DNA of 64,000 bases from Paracoccus aurantiacus. GTDB taxonomy: Bacteria > Pseudomonadota > Alphaproteobacteria > Rhodobacterales > Rhodobacteraceae. Both the position numbers and the translations under genes were made by a program. This document shows positions 1-10,214 of the stretch, piece by piece (position 1 is the first letter of the stretch; each line of letters opens with the position of its first letter). Under the pieces are notes generated by a model. It did no database searches. It was not told the origin of the DNA and saw only the letters and a list, made by a program, of their open reading frames with translations. The DNA lies in assembly GCF_007993065.1 (NCBI RefSeq), contig NZ_VOPL01000003.1, forward strand, positions 310,001-374,000, written 5' to 3'.

Positions 1-890
<890 letters not shown>

Positions 891-917
891 CGCGCACCAT
901 CGAACCAGTGAGTACAG

Positions 918-944
918 CCGGGGCGCAGTGCGCCCCGGTTTTTT
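918..944 (+). terminator. Intrinsic terminator of ilvC
   Basis: A perfect 8-bp stem (CCGGGGCG with CGCCCCGG, loop CAGTG) is followed directly by six T residues, 28 bases after the ilvC stop codon. This is a textbook rho-independent terminator on the plus strand. Confidence 0.92.
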
Positions 945-1042
945 CTTGAACCTTCAATAGCTGAAGCCTGAGACGCGGCGATATAGTCTGGTGGCATCCG
1001 TCTGATTTTGTTACAGTAATGGATCTGCAGCCGGGAAATATC

Positions 1043-1471
1043 ATGACTGATGCGAGCGCGATTATAGGGTCGTGGCGAATGGAGAGCTGGACGCGCACCT
1101 CTGTCGCGACAGGCGAAACCACCGACGCGCTCGGTCCGTCCCCCATCGGTTATATCGCCTATCACCCAGACGGCCGGATGATGGCGACGGTATTCAAAGC
1201 TGATCGCCTTGCGCCGAATGATGACGGGTGGACAGAGGCAGAAAAGGCGCAATTGTTCGACAGCATGCTTGCCTATGTCGCGTCATATCATCTCGACGGC
1301 GACCGCGTCGTGCATCAGGTTGAGGGGTCATGGAACCCGAACTGGGGGGGCGACCTGTCGCGACCGTTCAGGTTGCATGGCGACCGGCTGGTCATCAGCG
1401 GCGCGCCGGGCATAGACCCGACCACCGGGGACGAAGTGATCTATCAGATGGAATTTCGCAAAGTCGTCTGA
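1043..1471 (+). CDS. Lipocalin-like domain protein
   Basis: A 142-residue protein with the pattern of the small bacterial lipocalin-like domain family: an N-terminal IIGSWRMESW strand, a GYIAYHPDGRMMATVF segment near residues 40-55 and a GSWNPNWGG turn near residue 104. Ligand and role are unknown. No signal peptide is visible, so it is probably cytosolic. I chose the ATG at 1043 because GGGAA lies five bases upstream; an ATG at 1019 in the same frame has no ribosome-binding site. It stands alone between the ilvC terminator and a convergent glutathione transferase gene. Similar proteins are sometimes found beside oxidative-stress or catabolic genes, but nothing here fixes a function. Confidence 0.8.
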   Translation: MTDASAIIGSWRMESWTRTSVATGETTDALGPSPIGYIAYHPDGRMMATVFKADRLAPNDDGWTEAEKAQLFDSMLAYVASYHLDGDRVVHQVEGSWNPNWGGDLSRPFRLHGDRLVISGAPGIDPTTGDEVIYQMEFRKVV

Positions 1472-1553
1472 CGCAGATCGTTGGGACCGCGCCGTTATCG
1501 GGCCGCATCGGTTTCCCCCGGTCCGGAACCGGGCGCATCGCGCCGCTGGACAA

Positions 1554-1581
1554 GCGCCCGCCCATCACAGCGGACGGGCGC
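1554..1581 (-). terminator. Stem-loop between convergent genes, possible terminator
   Basis: A 10-bp inverted repeat (one G-U pair) with an 8-base loop lies 29 bases beyond the stop codon of the minus-strand glutathione transferase gene. There is only a very short T run after it on the minus strand, so termination is possible but not strongly supported. Confidence 0.4.
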
Positions 1582-1609
1582 CAGCCATCGCGCAAATCCG
1601 TTCCGCGCC

Positions 1610-2482
1610 CTATTCCGCTGCGTCCAGCTTATCCTGCGTCCGCAGTTCGAAATCCGACGCATCATGCCGTTCCCACAGCTGCCCGGAGGGATCGCCAGAG
1701 GTGCGGTTGACCATCATGCCACGCTGAACGGCGGGACGTGCGGCAATCTCGTCATTCCAGCGCAGAACGTTCTTGTAGCTGCTGCCATCAAGGAAGGTCG
1801 CGGCATCGCCGTAAACCCCGCCCGTGGTCATCCGTCCGTACCACGGGAAAATGGCCATATCGGCGATAGAATAATCCTCACCCGCCATGAAACGGTTATC
1901 GGCAAGATGACGGTCCAGCACGTCCAACTGGCGCTTGGTTTCCATCGCATAGCGGTCGATGGCATATTTGATCTTCACCGGCGCATAGGCATAAAAATGC
2001 CCGAAGCCGCCACCGACAAAGGGGGCAGAGCCCATTTGCCAGAACAGCCAGTTCAGCGCCTCTGTCCGCGCGGCAGGTTCCGTGGGCAGGAAGTCCCCGA
2101 ACTTCTCGGCCAGATACAGCAGGATCGCGCCGGATTCGAAAACCCGCACGGGCGGGTCAACCGAATGATCCATCAGCGCCGGGATTTTGGAGTTCGGATT
2201 AACCTCGACGAAACCGCTGCCGAACTGATCGCCGTCGCCGATCCTGATAAGCCACGCGTCGTATTCCGCGCCCTTGTGCCCCTTGGCCAGCAGTTCTTCC
2301 AGCATGATGCCGACCTTCTGGCCGTTCGGGGTCGCCAGCGAATAAAGCTGCAGCGGGTGCTTGCCGACCGGCAGCGGCTTTTCATGGGTGGGGCCTGCGA
2401 TGGGACGGTTGATGCTGGCAAATTCGCCGCCATTCTGTTCGTCCCAAGTCCAGACTTTCGGCGGGGTGTATTCTTCGCTCAT
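1610..2482 (-). CDS. yghU: Glutathione S-transferase family, YghU-type disulfide-bond oxidoreductase
   Basis: A 290-residue cytosolic protein matching the YghU/Nu-class glutathione transferases, which act mainly as glutathione-dependent disulfide reductases or organic peroxide reductases. The N-terminal extension (EEYTPPKVWTWDEQNGG) is typical of YghU. The thioredoxin-like domain starts near residue 44 with LYSLATPNGQKV, where the conserved Asn replaces the usual catalytic Tyr, Ser or Cys. It continues through NPNSKIPAL (cis-Pro) and FESGAILLYLAEKFG (glutathione contact). The helical C-terminal domain includes DYSIADMAIFPWYGR. It is transcribed as a single gene, convergent with the lipocalin-like gene. 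Function is inferred from the family. Confidence 0.93.
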   Translation of the reverse strand: MSEEYTPPKVWTWDEQNGGEFASINRPIAGPTHEKPLPVGKHPLQLYSLATPNGQKVGIMLEELLAKGHKGAEYDAWLIRIGDGDQFGSGFVEVNPNSKIPALMDHSVDPPVRVFESGAILLYLAEKFGDFLPTEPAARTEALNWLFWQMGSAPFVGGGFGHFYAYAPVKIKYAIDRYAMETKRQLDVLDRHLADNRFMAGEDYSIADMAIFPWYGRMTTGGVYGDAATFLDGSSYKNVLRWNDEIAARPAVQRGMMVNRTSGDPSGQLWERHDASDFELRTQDKLDAAE

Positions 2483-2709
2483 GATGGGTCCTGTCCGGTA
2501 ACCTGATTGCGCGTCACTGATCTGGACCTGTATGCCTCGCCACGGGATTTCAAGCCCTTGCGATGACTGTGCGATCTGTCCGATCCCGTCACTGTGATTG
2601 CAGCCTTGCGCATTCGGGCGCTGACATCCGCTGTCGCCGGGTTTAAGCAGAGGCAGATTTAACGCCGGCCTTGGGGGTTCGGCCCGCAGATTTTTGTCAG
2701 GAGTGTTTC

Positions 2710-4194
2710 ATGCCGGGACAGAACAACCTCGTCTCCGCCCCGATTGCATCGACGCTTCTGGCCTTTGCGCTGCCGACGCTGGCGTCATCAGTTCTGCAAT
2801 CGGCTAACGGGTCGATCGACACCGTCTGGGTCGGGCAGTTGATCGGCGAGGATGCCGTTGCCGCCACGACCAATGGCAATCTGGTCATGTTCCTGATGAC
2901 GGCCTTCGTTTTCGGTTTCGGGATGGCGGCGACGATTCTGGTCGGGCAGTCCTTCGGGCGCGGCGATATCGACGCGGCGCGGCGCGTGGTCGGAACGGCG
3001 GTCGGGACGTTCATCCCCGTGGCGCTGGTTCTGGCCGTGGTCGGCTGGCTTCTGGCCCCGTCCGTCCTGTCGCTGCTGGGAACCGACCCCAGCATCACGC
3101 CATTGGCGCGCGCCTTCCTGAAGGTGACGTTCCTCGCCCTGCCCGCGATCCTGATGATGACCATGCTGATGATGACCCTGCGCGGCAGCGGGGATGCGAT
3201 CACACCCCTGATCTTCATGGTGCTGGCAGTCGCGCTGGATGTGGCGCTGAACCCGGTCTTCATCCTTGGACTAGGGCCAGCCCCGAAAATGGGCATCGGA
3301 GGGTCGGCCTTTGCCATGGCGATTGCGAACTATACCGCGCTGATTGCGATGCTGGCCTATATCTACGCCCGCGATCTGCCGCTGCGGCTGCGCGGACCTG
3401 AACTGGGCTATCTTCGGCCTGACCGCTCGATCCTGGCGCTGATGCTGCGCAAGGGGCTGCCGATGGGCATCCAGATGGTGGTGGTGTCCGGCTCCATGCT
3501 GGCGATGATGCGGCTGGTCAACCGGCAGGGCGTCGATACGACCGCAGCCTTTGGCGCCACGCAGCAGTTGTGGACCTATGTGCAGATGCCCGCGATGGCG
3601 CTTGGCGCGGCGGTCAGCGCGATGGCGGCGCAGAATATCGGTGCCGGGCGTTGGGACCGGGTCGGCAGGATCACCCGGACGGGTATCATCTATAATATCC
3701 TTCTGACCGGCGGGCTGGTGGCGCTGCTGGTCGCCGCGGACAGGCAGGCCATGCAGGTCTTTCTCGGCTCCGGCTCTGCAGCGGTCGAAATCGGGCGGCA
3801 TATCGCCCTGCTGGCCACATGGGGCTTCATCCCCTTCGGCGTCACCATGGTGCTGTTCGCAACGATCCGCGCCAATGGTCAGGTGCTGTGGCCGCTGCTG
3901 ATCCTGATCGTTTCTCTGTTCCCGGTGCGCCTTGGCTTTGCATATGGAATGCAGGGCGCGCTTGGCACCGATGCGATCTGGTTCAGCTTTCCTGTCGCGA
4001 TGGTGGCGACGATGGTCATGGCGATCCTGCTTTACCGTTTCGGCAACTGGCGCAGCGAACAGGACATGCAGGTTCCGGCAGATCGCGCCCCCGACGCCCG
4101 CCCGGTCGCGGCAGCGCTGTATACCGAAGCCGGGCCGCCCGGCGCGCCGACCTCGGGGCACGCCCCGCCTATCGCCGAGGCGCAGGACGCCTGA
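2710..4194 (+). CDS. MATE family multidrug/toxin exporter
   Basis: A 494-residue polytopic inner-membrane protein with about twelve hydrophobic segments in the two-times-six MATE arrangement. Recognisable parts are the opening TLLAFALPTLASSVLQS and VNRQGVDTTAAFGATQQLW with MAAQNIGAGRWDRV in the second half. Such proteins export cationic or amphipathic compounds by Na+ or H+ antiport; the substrate cannot be read from sequence. The start at 2710 is preceded by AGGAG at 2698-2702. An in-frame ATG at 2671 lacks a ribosome-binding site. The C-terminal tail after residue 450 is hydrophilic and Pro/Ala-rich. The gene ends two bases from the convergent macB stop codon, so their transcripts probably overlap. 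Confidence 0.92.
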   Translation: MPGQNNLVSAPIASTLLAFALPTLASSVLQSANGSIDTVWVGQLIGEDAVAATTNGNLVMFLMTAFVFGFGMAATILVGQSFGRGDIDAARRVVGTAVGTFIPVALVLAVVGWLLAPSVLSLLGTDPSITPLARAFLKVTFLALPAILMMTMLMMTLRGSGDAITPLIFMVLAVALDVALNPVFILGLGPAPKMGIGGSAFAMAIANYTALIAMLAYIYARDLPLRLRGPELGYLRPDRSILALMLRKGLPMGIQMVVVSGSMLAMMRLVNRQGVDTTAAFGATQQLWTYVQMPAMALGAAVSAMAAQNIGAGRWDRVGRITRTGIIYNILLTGGLVALLVAADRQAMQVFLGSGSAAVEIGRHIALLATWGFIPFGVTMVLFATIRANGQVLWPLLILIVSLFPVRLGFAYGMQGALGTDAIWFSFPVAMVATMVMAILLYRFGNWRSEQDMQVPADRAPDARPVAAALYTEAGPPGAPTSGHAPPIAEAQDA

Positions 4195-4195
4195 T

Positions 4196-6151
4196 CTATT
4201 CGCGGCTGAGTGCGACCACCGGGTCAAGGCGCGCCGCCGCGCGAGCGGGCAGAAAGCCGAAGGCGATCCCGATCACGGTCGAGGACAGAAAAGCCACCAC
4301 GATCGACAGGGTTGAAAAATTCAGCCTCACCGCGTCGGTCAGCGACGATGTCAGCCAGCCAAAGCCAAGCGCCGTCAGAATGCCAAGCGCGCCGCCCGTC
4401 AGACAGACCAGAACCGCCTCGATCAGGAACTGCGCCGTAATATCGGCGCGCCGCGCACCGACAGCCATGCGAACGCCGATCTCCTTCGTGCGCTCTGTCA
4501 CCGAAACGAGCATGATGTTCATCACCCCGATGCCGCCGACAACCAGCGAGATCACCGCAATTGCCGCCACCAGCAGCGTCATCGTCGTGGTGGCAGAGGT
4601 GATGGTCTGGCGGATCGTGTCGCTGTTCTGAAGAAAAAAGTCCTGCGTGCCGTGCCGCGCAAGCATCAGGCCGGAAATCTGCTGCTGAGCGGCCGTCATG
4701 TCCTGCCCGTCTGCAACCTGAACGGTAATGCTGCTGAGGTATTTCTGACCCGAGATGCGCGACATGACTGTGGTGTAGGGAAGCCAGATATTCAGCGAAT
4801 CCGGCCCGAAGCTGGCCCCGCTGGCGCGCACGACGCCGATGACGCGCACCGGCACATGTCCGATATGCAGAACCTGCCCGACGGCACTTTCCCCGCCTGC
4901 GAAGAAGGTGTCACGGGTGTCTTCGTCGATGACGGCAACCTGCGAAAGTTCCGAAATATCGCTGCCCGCGAACAGGCTTCCGGCGATGGTTTCGTAGGAA
5001 TGAAGCTGGAAATAATCGTTGCTGACCCCGTTGATCGAGGCCGCAGCATCGGTCGCGCCATAGCGCACTGTCGCATTGTCATTGACCGCCGGTGACACAC
5101 CTGCCGCAAAGCTTTGCTGCGAAAGCGCGGTCGCGTCGGACGGCATCAGCGTCCTGATCCGCCCCGCGCCGCGCGCGCCGAACCCGCTGCCCGCGCGCAC
5201 GGTGATCGTATTCGTCCCGAGCGAGCTGATATCTTCCAGCACCTTCTGCTGGCTACCTGACCCGAGCGCCACCACCAGCACGACAGATGCGATGCCGATG
5301 ATAATGCCCAGCATGGTCAGAAAGCTGCGCATGCGGTGCGACAGCATGGCCAGAAGCGCCATGCGCAGCGCCTCTGATACGCGTGTGACCTGCATGAACG
5401 CCGCCGCCCGTTGCAGGCTGGCTGGTTCCGGGCGCAGCGGTGTCGCGGCAGGCCCGTCGCCGCTTTTGTCGGAAACGATGCGCCCGTCGCTGATCTCGAT
5501 GATACGATGGGCCTGCGCGGCGACATTCGGGTCATGGGTCACGATGATGATGGTATGGCCCTGACGATTCAGGTCGATAAGCAAATCCATCAACTCGGCG
5601 CTGCTGTGGCTGTCGAGCGCTCCGGTCGGCTCGTCCGCCAGGATCACTTCGCCGCCATTCATCAGTGCGCGCGCAACCGAAACTCGCTGCTGCTGGCCCC
5701 CCGAAAGCTCGCCGGGCCGGTGATCGGTGCGTTCGCCAAGCCCGAGCCGCCCCAGCAGGGACAAGGCCCTGTGCCGGCGCGTCGAACGACCCTCACCCGC
5801 ATAGACGGCCGGCACCTCGACATTGCCAAGCGCGTCCAGATCACCCAGCAATTGATAGCGTTGAAAGATGAACCCGAAATGCGACCGTCGCAGTTCCGCC
5901 TGCTCATCCGGGCTCAGCGTGCCAACATCGCGCCCACCGAACAGATAAGTGCCACTGCTTGGCCGGTCGAGACAGCCGAGAATGTTCATCAGCGTCGATT
6001 TTCCCGAGCCTGACGCACCGATGATCGCGACCATTTCGCCCCTGCGGATGTCCAGATCGACATCGCGCAGGACCGTGAACTCCTCCTCGCCGGCCTTGAA
6101 GCTGCGGCTGATCGCGCGAAGCGAAATCAGCGGCACGTCCTGCGTCGCCAT
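4196..6151 (-). CDS. macB: MacB-type ABC exporter, fused ATPase and permease
   Basis: A 651-residue protein with an N-terminal ABC ATPase and a C-terminal MacB/FtsX-type permease. The ATPase shows Walker A (GASGSGKS, residues 45-52), the signature LSGGQQQR (149-156) and Walker B VILADE (169-174). The permease has one membrane helix near residue 270 (FLTMLGIIIGIASVVLVVALGSG), a large periplasmic domain and three C-terminal helices. With MacA and an outer-membrane TolC it would form a tripartite pump for macrolides, peptides or haem-like compounds; the substrate is unknown. It is separated from macA by one base, so the two form an operon. No TolC gene lies in the window. Confidence 0.94.
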   Translation of the reverse strand: MATQDVPLISLRAISRSFKAGEEEFTVLRDVDLDIRRGEMVAIIGASGSGKSTLMNILGCLDRPSSGTYLFGGRDVGTLSPDEQAELRRSHFGFIFQRYQLLGDLDALGNVEVPAVYAGEGRSTRRHRALSLLGRLGLGERTDHRPGELSGGQQQRVSVARALMNGGEVILADEPTGALDSHSSAELMDLLIDLNRQGHTIIIVTHDPNVAAQAHRIIEISDGRIVSDKSGDGPAATPLRPEPASLQRAAAFMQVTRVSEALRMALLAMLSHRMRSFLTMLGIIIGIASVVLVVALGSGSQQKVLEDISSLGTNTITVRAGSGFGARGAGRIRTLMPSDATALSQQSFAAGVSPAVNDNATVRYGATDAAASINGVSNDYFQLHSYETIAGSLFAGSDISELSQVAVIDEDTRDTFFAGGESAVGQVLHIGHVPVRVIGVVRASGASFGPDSLNIWLPYTTVMSRISGQKYLSSITVQVADGQDMTAAQQQISGLMLARHGTQDFFLQNSDTIRQTITSATTTMTLLVAAIAVISLVVGGIGVMNIMLVSVTERTKEIGVRMAVGARRADITAQFLIEAVLVCLTGGALGILTALGFGWLTSSLTDAVRLNFSTLSIVVAFLSSTVIGIAFGFLPARAAARLDPVVALSRE

Positions 6152-6152
6152 A

Positions 6153-7322
6153 TCAGAACCTCATTCGCGGGCCGCCCCGCGAATTTCCGCCGTCGGCTGC
6201 GGCGGCATGTTCGGTGCCTGTGACGACGCTGTCGCCTTCCGCCAGCCCTGACAGTATTTCCGCGCTGACCCGGTTATCGAGCCCGACTTCGACTGCCTGC
6301 CGCTTGCTTGTGCCGCTGGCGGGATCGTAGCGCAGCACGTAACGCCCCTGATCGTCGCTGCGGATCGCCGAGGATGGCACGCTCAGGACGTTTTCCGCCT
6401 TGGCGAGTTCGATCGTCACCTGTGCCGTCATGCCGATCCGAAGCGCGCCATCCGGGTTAGCTACCTCCAGCAGTCCGTTGTAATAGATCGCACTTTCGGA
6501 ATCTATGGTGTCGCTCTCTTCGATTTCGGTCGGCGCGGGTTCGATCTCGCGCAGGATCGCCTGGAACGGACGCCCGGATGCGCCAAGCGTGGTAAAGCTG
6601 GCCTCCTGACCCGGCGAGACATTCATCACATCGGCCTCGGAAATCTCTGCCTTGACCAGCATGGTCGACAGATCGGCCAGCTTCACGATCGTCGGGGCAT
6701 CGTTATTCGCGTTGACGGTCTGACCTTGCTTCACCACGACCGCAACGACCGTCCCGTCGATGGGGGCGGTGATCTTCGTCCGTTCAAGCGCGATCCGCGC
6801 GGTCGAAAGTGTCACCTCGGCTGCAGATTTCTTTGCCGCCAGCGCTTCCAGATCCGCCTTCGTAATCTGAACATCGGCCTTGGCGGATTCGACGGTTTCG
6901 GCACTGGAATAGTTCTGCGCGCCCAACCCGCTATAGCGTTGAAACGCAAGCTCCGCGCGTTCCAGCTCGGCATTCTTGGCTGCGATCTGCGCGTCGATAT
7001 TGGCCAGTTCAGCCTCGGCCATCAGCACCTCGTTCTGCTGATCCTGCGAATCGATCTGTGCGATCAGGTCGCCGGCTTCAACGGTCTGCCCCAGCGTCAC
7101 CGCCAGCGTGTCGATCTGGCCGGACACGCGGGCACCGACACTGACAAGCTGCGCCGCCTCAAGCATGCCCGAGGAAAGCACCGTCTGCGCGACCGTCCCG
7201 ATCTGCGCCGTGGCAAGCGTCGGCGCGGCCGTCGGTGCAGGCTGGGACAGCACGCGCCAGCCGAAAAAACCGGCAACGCCGACAATAACCAAAAGTGGCA
7301 GAAGAAGTTTACGCAGTCTCAT
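6153..7322 (-). CDS. macA: MacA-type periplasmic adaptor subunit
   Basis: A 389-residue HlyD/RND-type adaptor. It has an N-terminal membrane anchor (LLLPLLVIVGVAGFFGWRV), a barrel-sandwich (biotinyl-lipoyl-like) domain from about residue 45, and a coiled-coil hairpin rich in Ala, Glu and Lys (about 90-170). The second lipoyl half (ITAPIDGTVVAVVVKQGQTV) and a beta-barrel domain follow. It would link MacB to an outer-membrane channel. It is the first gene of the macAB pair. The C-terminal tail is Gly/Asn/Arg-rich and probably disordered. The adaptor family is certain; the MacA name rests on the neighbour. Confidence 0.93.
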   Translation of the reverse strand: MRLRKLLLPLLVIVGVAGFFGWRVLSQPAPTAAPTLATAQIGTVAQTVLSSGMLEAAQLVSVGARVSGQIDTLAVTLGQTVEAGDLIAQIDSQDQQNEVLMAEAELANIDAQIAAKNAELERAELAFQRYSGLGAQNYSSAETVESAKADVQITKADLEALAAKKSAAEVTLSTARIALERTKITAPIDGTVVAVVVKQGQTVNANNDAPTIVKLADLSTMLVKAEISEADVMNVSPGQEASFTTLGASGRPFQAILREIEPAPTEIEESDTIDSESAIYYNGLLEVANPDGALRIGMTAQVTIELAKAENVLSVPSSAIRSDDQGRYVLRYDPASGTSKRQAVEVGLDNRVSAEILSGLAEGDSVVTGTEHAAAADGGNSRGGPRMRF

Positions 7323-7397
7323 CTCGTCGTCCCGGTCAGCAAAATTCCGTCAATCTCGCGGAAGCCAGACCCGTTATGACAACTGGTTCCCAAATGA

Positions 7398-7431
7398 AAA
7401 CCAAACGGCGCGCCGCAAGCCCGGCACGCCG
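7398..7431 (-). terminator. Probable terminator of gnd
   Basis: Read on the minus strand, a 7-bp GC-rich stem (arms at 7425-7431 and 7406-7412, one G-U pair) is followed by TTTGGTTTT. It lies about 30 bases beyond the gnd stop codon. Confidence 0.6.
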
Positions 7432-7463
7432 CTTCACATTTGCAAGAGCATCAGGTGTTCAGC

Positions 7464-8885
7464 TCAGCCCGCGGTCTTGTCCCACCAGGGCCCATGAGGC
7501 GCGTCCTTCCCGTCCAGGCGCTTATAGCCATGCGCACCGAAGAAATCGCGCTGCGCCTGAATCATGTTTGCCGATCCGCGCGGCGTGCGCATGGCATCGA
7601 ACCACGAAAGCCCCGCAGCAAGCGCCGGAACCGCGATCCCCGCCCCTGTCGCGGCGATCACGACTTTGCGCAATGCTGCTTCGTTTTCCTTGACCAGCCG
7701 CGTGAAGGGGTCTGCGAAGATCAGGTTCTCGCCCGGATTGGCCGCCAGCGCCGAAGCCATGTCGTTCAGCATTTCCGACCTGATGATGCAGCCATTGCGC
7801 CAGATACGGGCGATTTCCGGCATTGGAAGCTTCCAGCCGAATTCCTCGGATGCCCGGCCCAGCATGTCGAAACCCTGCGCGTAACATAGAATCTTGCCAG
7901 CAATCAGCGCTGCCTCCAGCGTATCTGTATCAAGCGCATCCTTCGGCAAAGATTGTGGCATCGCGCCAAACACATCCGCGCCGCGCGCCCGCGCCGCCAC
8001 CTGCGCCGAAAGGTTGCGCGCGACCACCGCGGCCTCGATCACGGGAATGGCGACGGCCAGCTTCTGCGCCTCGATCACGGTCCACCGGCCCGTGCCCTTC
8101 TGACCCGCAGCGTCAAGGATCGCGTCAAGCATCGGGCCGCCGGCGATCGGATCGACGGCGCGGGCGACCTTGCCGGAAATCTCGATGAGATAAGAGGCGA
8201 GCGGTCCCTTATTCCACGCCTCGAAGGTTTCAGCGATGCGGGTCGCGTCAAAGCCCATGCCGTCGCGCATCAGCGCGTAGGTTTCGGCAATCATCTGCAT
8301 ATCCGCATATTCGATGCCGTTATGGACCATCTTCACGAAATGGCCCGCCCCGCCCGGACCCATCAGCGCGGCACAGGGCTCGCCGTCATATTTGGCCGAA
8401 ATCGCCCGCAGCATCTCGCCGACACGATCCCACTGCGCGGGCTTGCCGCCGACCATGATCGACGGTCCGTGGCGCGCCCCCTCCTCGCCGCCGGAGACGC
8501 CAATGCCCATGAAGTCGTAGGTCTCGCCTTCGCTCTGGCGGTCCCGGCGTTCGGTATCGGCGTAATTCGCATTGCCCGCGTCGATAATCAGATCGCCGTC
8601 CTGAAGCAGCGGCGACAGCGCCTCGATCTGCTGATCGACAACCGGACCGGCGGGAACCATCAGGATGATCGCACGCGGCGGCGTGATCGCGGCGACCAGT
8701 TCTTCAAGCGACTTTGCCGGGATCAGCCGCGGCGCAAGATCACCGGCATTGGCCATGAATTCATCGGTAACAGAGGTCGTGCGGTTATAGACGGCAATCG
8801 GATAGCCCTTCTCGGCGATATTCTGCGCCAGCGCTGCGCCCATTGTTCCCAGCCCGATCAGGCCGAAATGTGCTAGATTATCCAT
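7464..8885 (-). CDS. gnd: 6-phosphogluconate dehydrogenase, decarboxylating
   Basis: The enzyme oxidises 6-phosphogluconate to ribulose 5-phosphate and CO2 with NAD(P)+ in the pentose phosphate pathway. The 473-residue length is normal for the long form. The N-terminal Rossmann fold reads GLIGLGTMGAALAQNI, with the NADP-specific NRTTSV at about residues 34-39. The substrate-binding segment near residue 185 holds the catalytic Lys of HFVKMVHNGIEYADMQ. The C-terminus ends with the typical FFGAHGYKRLDGK region. It sits alone between macA and a serine hydrolase gene. It may cooperate with the glucose dehydrogenase further along the window, since gluconate can enter here after phosphorylation; that link is inference. 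Confidence 0.97.
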   Translation of the reverse strand: MDNLAHFGLIGLGTMGAALAQNIAEKGYPIAVYNRTTSVTDEFMANAGDLAPRLIPAKSLEELVAAITPPRAIILMVPAGPVVDQQIEALSPLLQDGDLIIDAGNANYADTERRDRQSEGETYDFMGIGVSGGEEGARHGPSIMVGGKPAQWDRVGEMLRAISAKYDGEPCAALMGPGGAGHFVKMVHNGIEYADMQMIAETYALMRDGMGFDATRIAETFEAWNKGPLASYLIEISGKVARAVDPIAGGPMLDAILDAAGQKGTGRWTVIEAQKLAVAIPVIEAAVVARNLSAQVAARARGADVFGAMPQSLPKDALDTDTLEAALIAGKILCYAQGFDMLGRASEEFGWKLPMPEIARIWRNGCIIRSEMLNDMASALAANPGENLIFADPFTRLVKENEAALRKVVIAATGAGIAVPALAAGLSWFDAMRTPRGSANMIQAQRDFFGAHGYKRLDGKDAPHGPWWDKTAG

Positions 8886-9021
8886 GTTATCATTCCATCT
8901 GAAGCAATTCCGCCCTTGCTGGGCGGGCAGTTTGCCCGGCGGGCGGCCGCGTCGGAATGCGATCTTGCGGGCCGGTGCGATGTCGGCACCTTATCGGCGA
9001 AACGGTGCGGGTTGCAATCCG

Positions 9022-10020
9022 TCAGACAGCGGTCGAGATCGCATTGACAAGGCGGCGAAGGTCGCCGAAATAGCCCTCGCCCCGCGCCGGTCGGTTCGGG
9101 TCAGACGTGATTGCCACAACCAGACGCCGGTCCGGCTGCACAACCAGCAACTGCCCGCCATAGCCCCGCGCATATGCAGCAAAGCGTCCGCCATAGCGCG
9201 TCAGAAACCATCCATATCCATAAAGATCCCCCGAAAACGGTGAGCGCGCCCTCGGTTCCCATGACCGGGACAGCCAGCTTTCGGGGATGACACGCCGCCC
9301 GTCCAACTCGCCGCGATTCAGGACCATCTGCCCGATCCGGGACAGGCCAAGCGGGCTGATCGCCATATCATTGCCCCCCAGATAGCGGCCCTGCGGGTCT
9401 GCGACCCAGGGCGGCATCACGATATCCAGCGGATTGCCCAGCCAGTCCTGCGCCATGCGATGCAGGCTGAGCCCGGAGGCGCGCGACAGTGCGGCGCCAA
9501 GGATATGCCATCCCCCGGTGGAATAGATGAAGCGGTCGCCGGGCGGCCCGTTCATCGGCTGGCGCAACGCATATTCCACCCAGTCGTCGCTGGACACCCA
9601 GGCCCCGTAATTCCCGCCAGAGGTGCTGCCCACGCCTGCCCTCATGCTCAGCAGATCGCCTATCGTCATCGCGTCGCGCGCATCGCGGAAAGGTTCCCGG
9701 CCCAGCAGCGGCAGGACGGGCTGATCGACGCCTTCGACAACGCCACGATCAATCGCGATGCCGGTCAGCAGCGCCACAATGGTTTTCGAAACCGACTTCA
9801 CATTGGCAGGCCGGTCCAGCGGCGGTCCGCGAAACGCCTCGGCGAACAGGCGCTCGCCGTTCTGCGTGATGACAAGCGAGCGAAGCTGATCCAGTCCCGC
9901 CGCCTGATCCACGACGGTCTGCAGACCACCTGTCTGGGCCATTGCGCCACGCGCCACCAAGGGCGCGCCAAGCAACCCTGCGCCGAAAGCCATAAGTCTG
10001 CGTCGTGATATGCCTGCCAT
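9022..10020 (-). CDS. Tat-exported serine hydrolase, beta-lactamase class C family
   Basis: A 332-residue member of the class C beta-lactamase/DD-peptidase-like hydrolases (esterase or penicillin-binding fold). The N-terminus has a twin-arginine signal, SRRRLMAFGAGLLGAP ending in AMAQ near residue 29, so the protein should be folded before export to the periplasm. The nucleophile motif SxxK is SVSK in the NVKSVSKTIVALL region. The YxN position reads YST in FIYSTGGWHIL. The substrate is unknown. The start at 10020 has AAAGGG upstream. An ATG at 10152 would add 44 residues before the Tat signal, which is implausible. The gene is transcribed away from the marR operon. Confidence 0.85.
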   Translation of the reverse strand: MAGISRRRLMAFGAGLLGAPLVARGAMAQTGGLQTVVDQAAGLDQLRSLVITQNGERLFAEAFRGPPLDRPANVKSVSKTIVALLTGIAIDRGVVEGVDQPVLPLLGREPFRDARDAMTIGDLLSMRAGVGSTSGGNYGAWVSSDDWVEYALRQPMNGPPGDRFIYSTGGWHILGAALSRASGLSLHRMAQDWLGNPLDIVMPPWVADPQGRYLGGNDMAISPLGLSRIGQMVLNRGELDGRRVIPESWLSRSWEPRARSPFSGDLYGYGWFLTRYGGRFAAYARGYGGQLLVVQPDRRLVVAITSDPNRPARGEGYFGDLRRLVNAISTAV

Positions 10021-10173
10021 GCGATGCGCCCTTTCTGTTTCCTTCAAGGTGGGGTGCGCGGCCGCACGGCTCAACCGCGAGATTGATGACGAATCTGCAT
10101 AAGACTTATCGTCGTCGCCTCGTGACGCATGCAGGCGCGACATGGCAGCCATTCCTTGACCGTCGCGCGACAG

Positions 10174-10214
10174 TTTATTAGCTAGGCAATGAAATTAATT
10201 CGCAAGCTAATAAA
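10174..10214. promoter_or_regulatory. Probable MarR operator at the marR start
   Basis: A perfect 10-bp inverted repeat (TTTATTAGCT at 10174-10183, AGCTAATAAA at 10205-10214) flanks a 21-base centre, and its right arm ends at the base before the marR ATG. No Shine-Dalgarno sequence is visible before that ATG. Position and symmetry suggest autorepression of the marR-emrB-emrA operon; binding itself is inferred. Confidence 0.7.

Noticed and set aside
8919-8950. GC hairpin between the serine hydrolase and gnd genes as terminator
   Set aside because: Stem is present but no T run follows on the minus strand.
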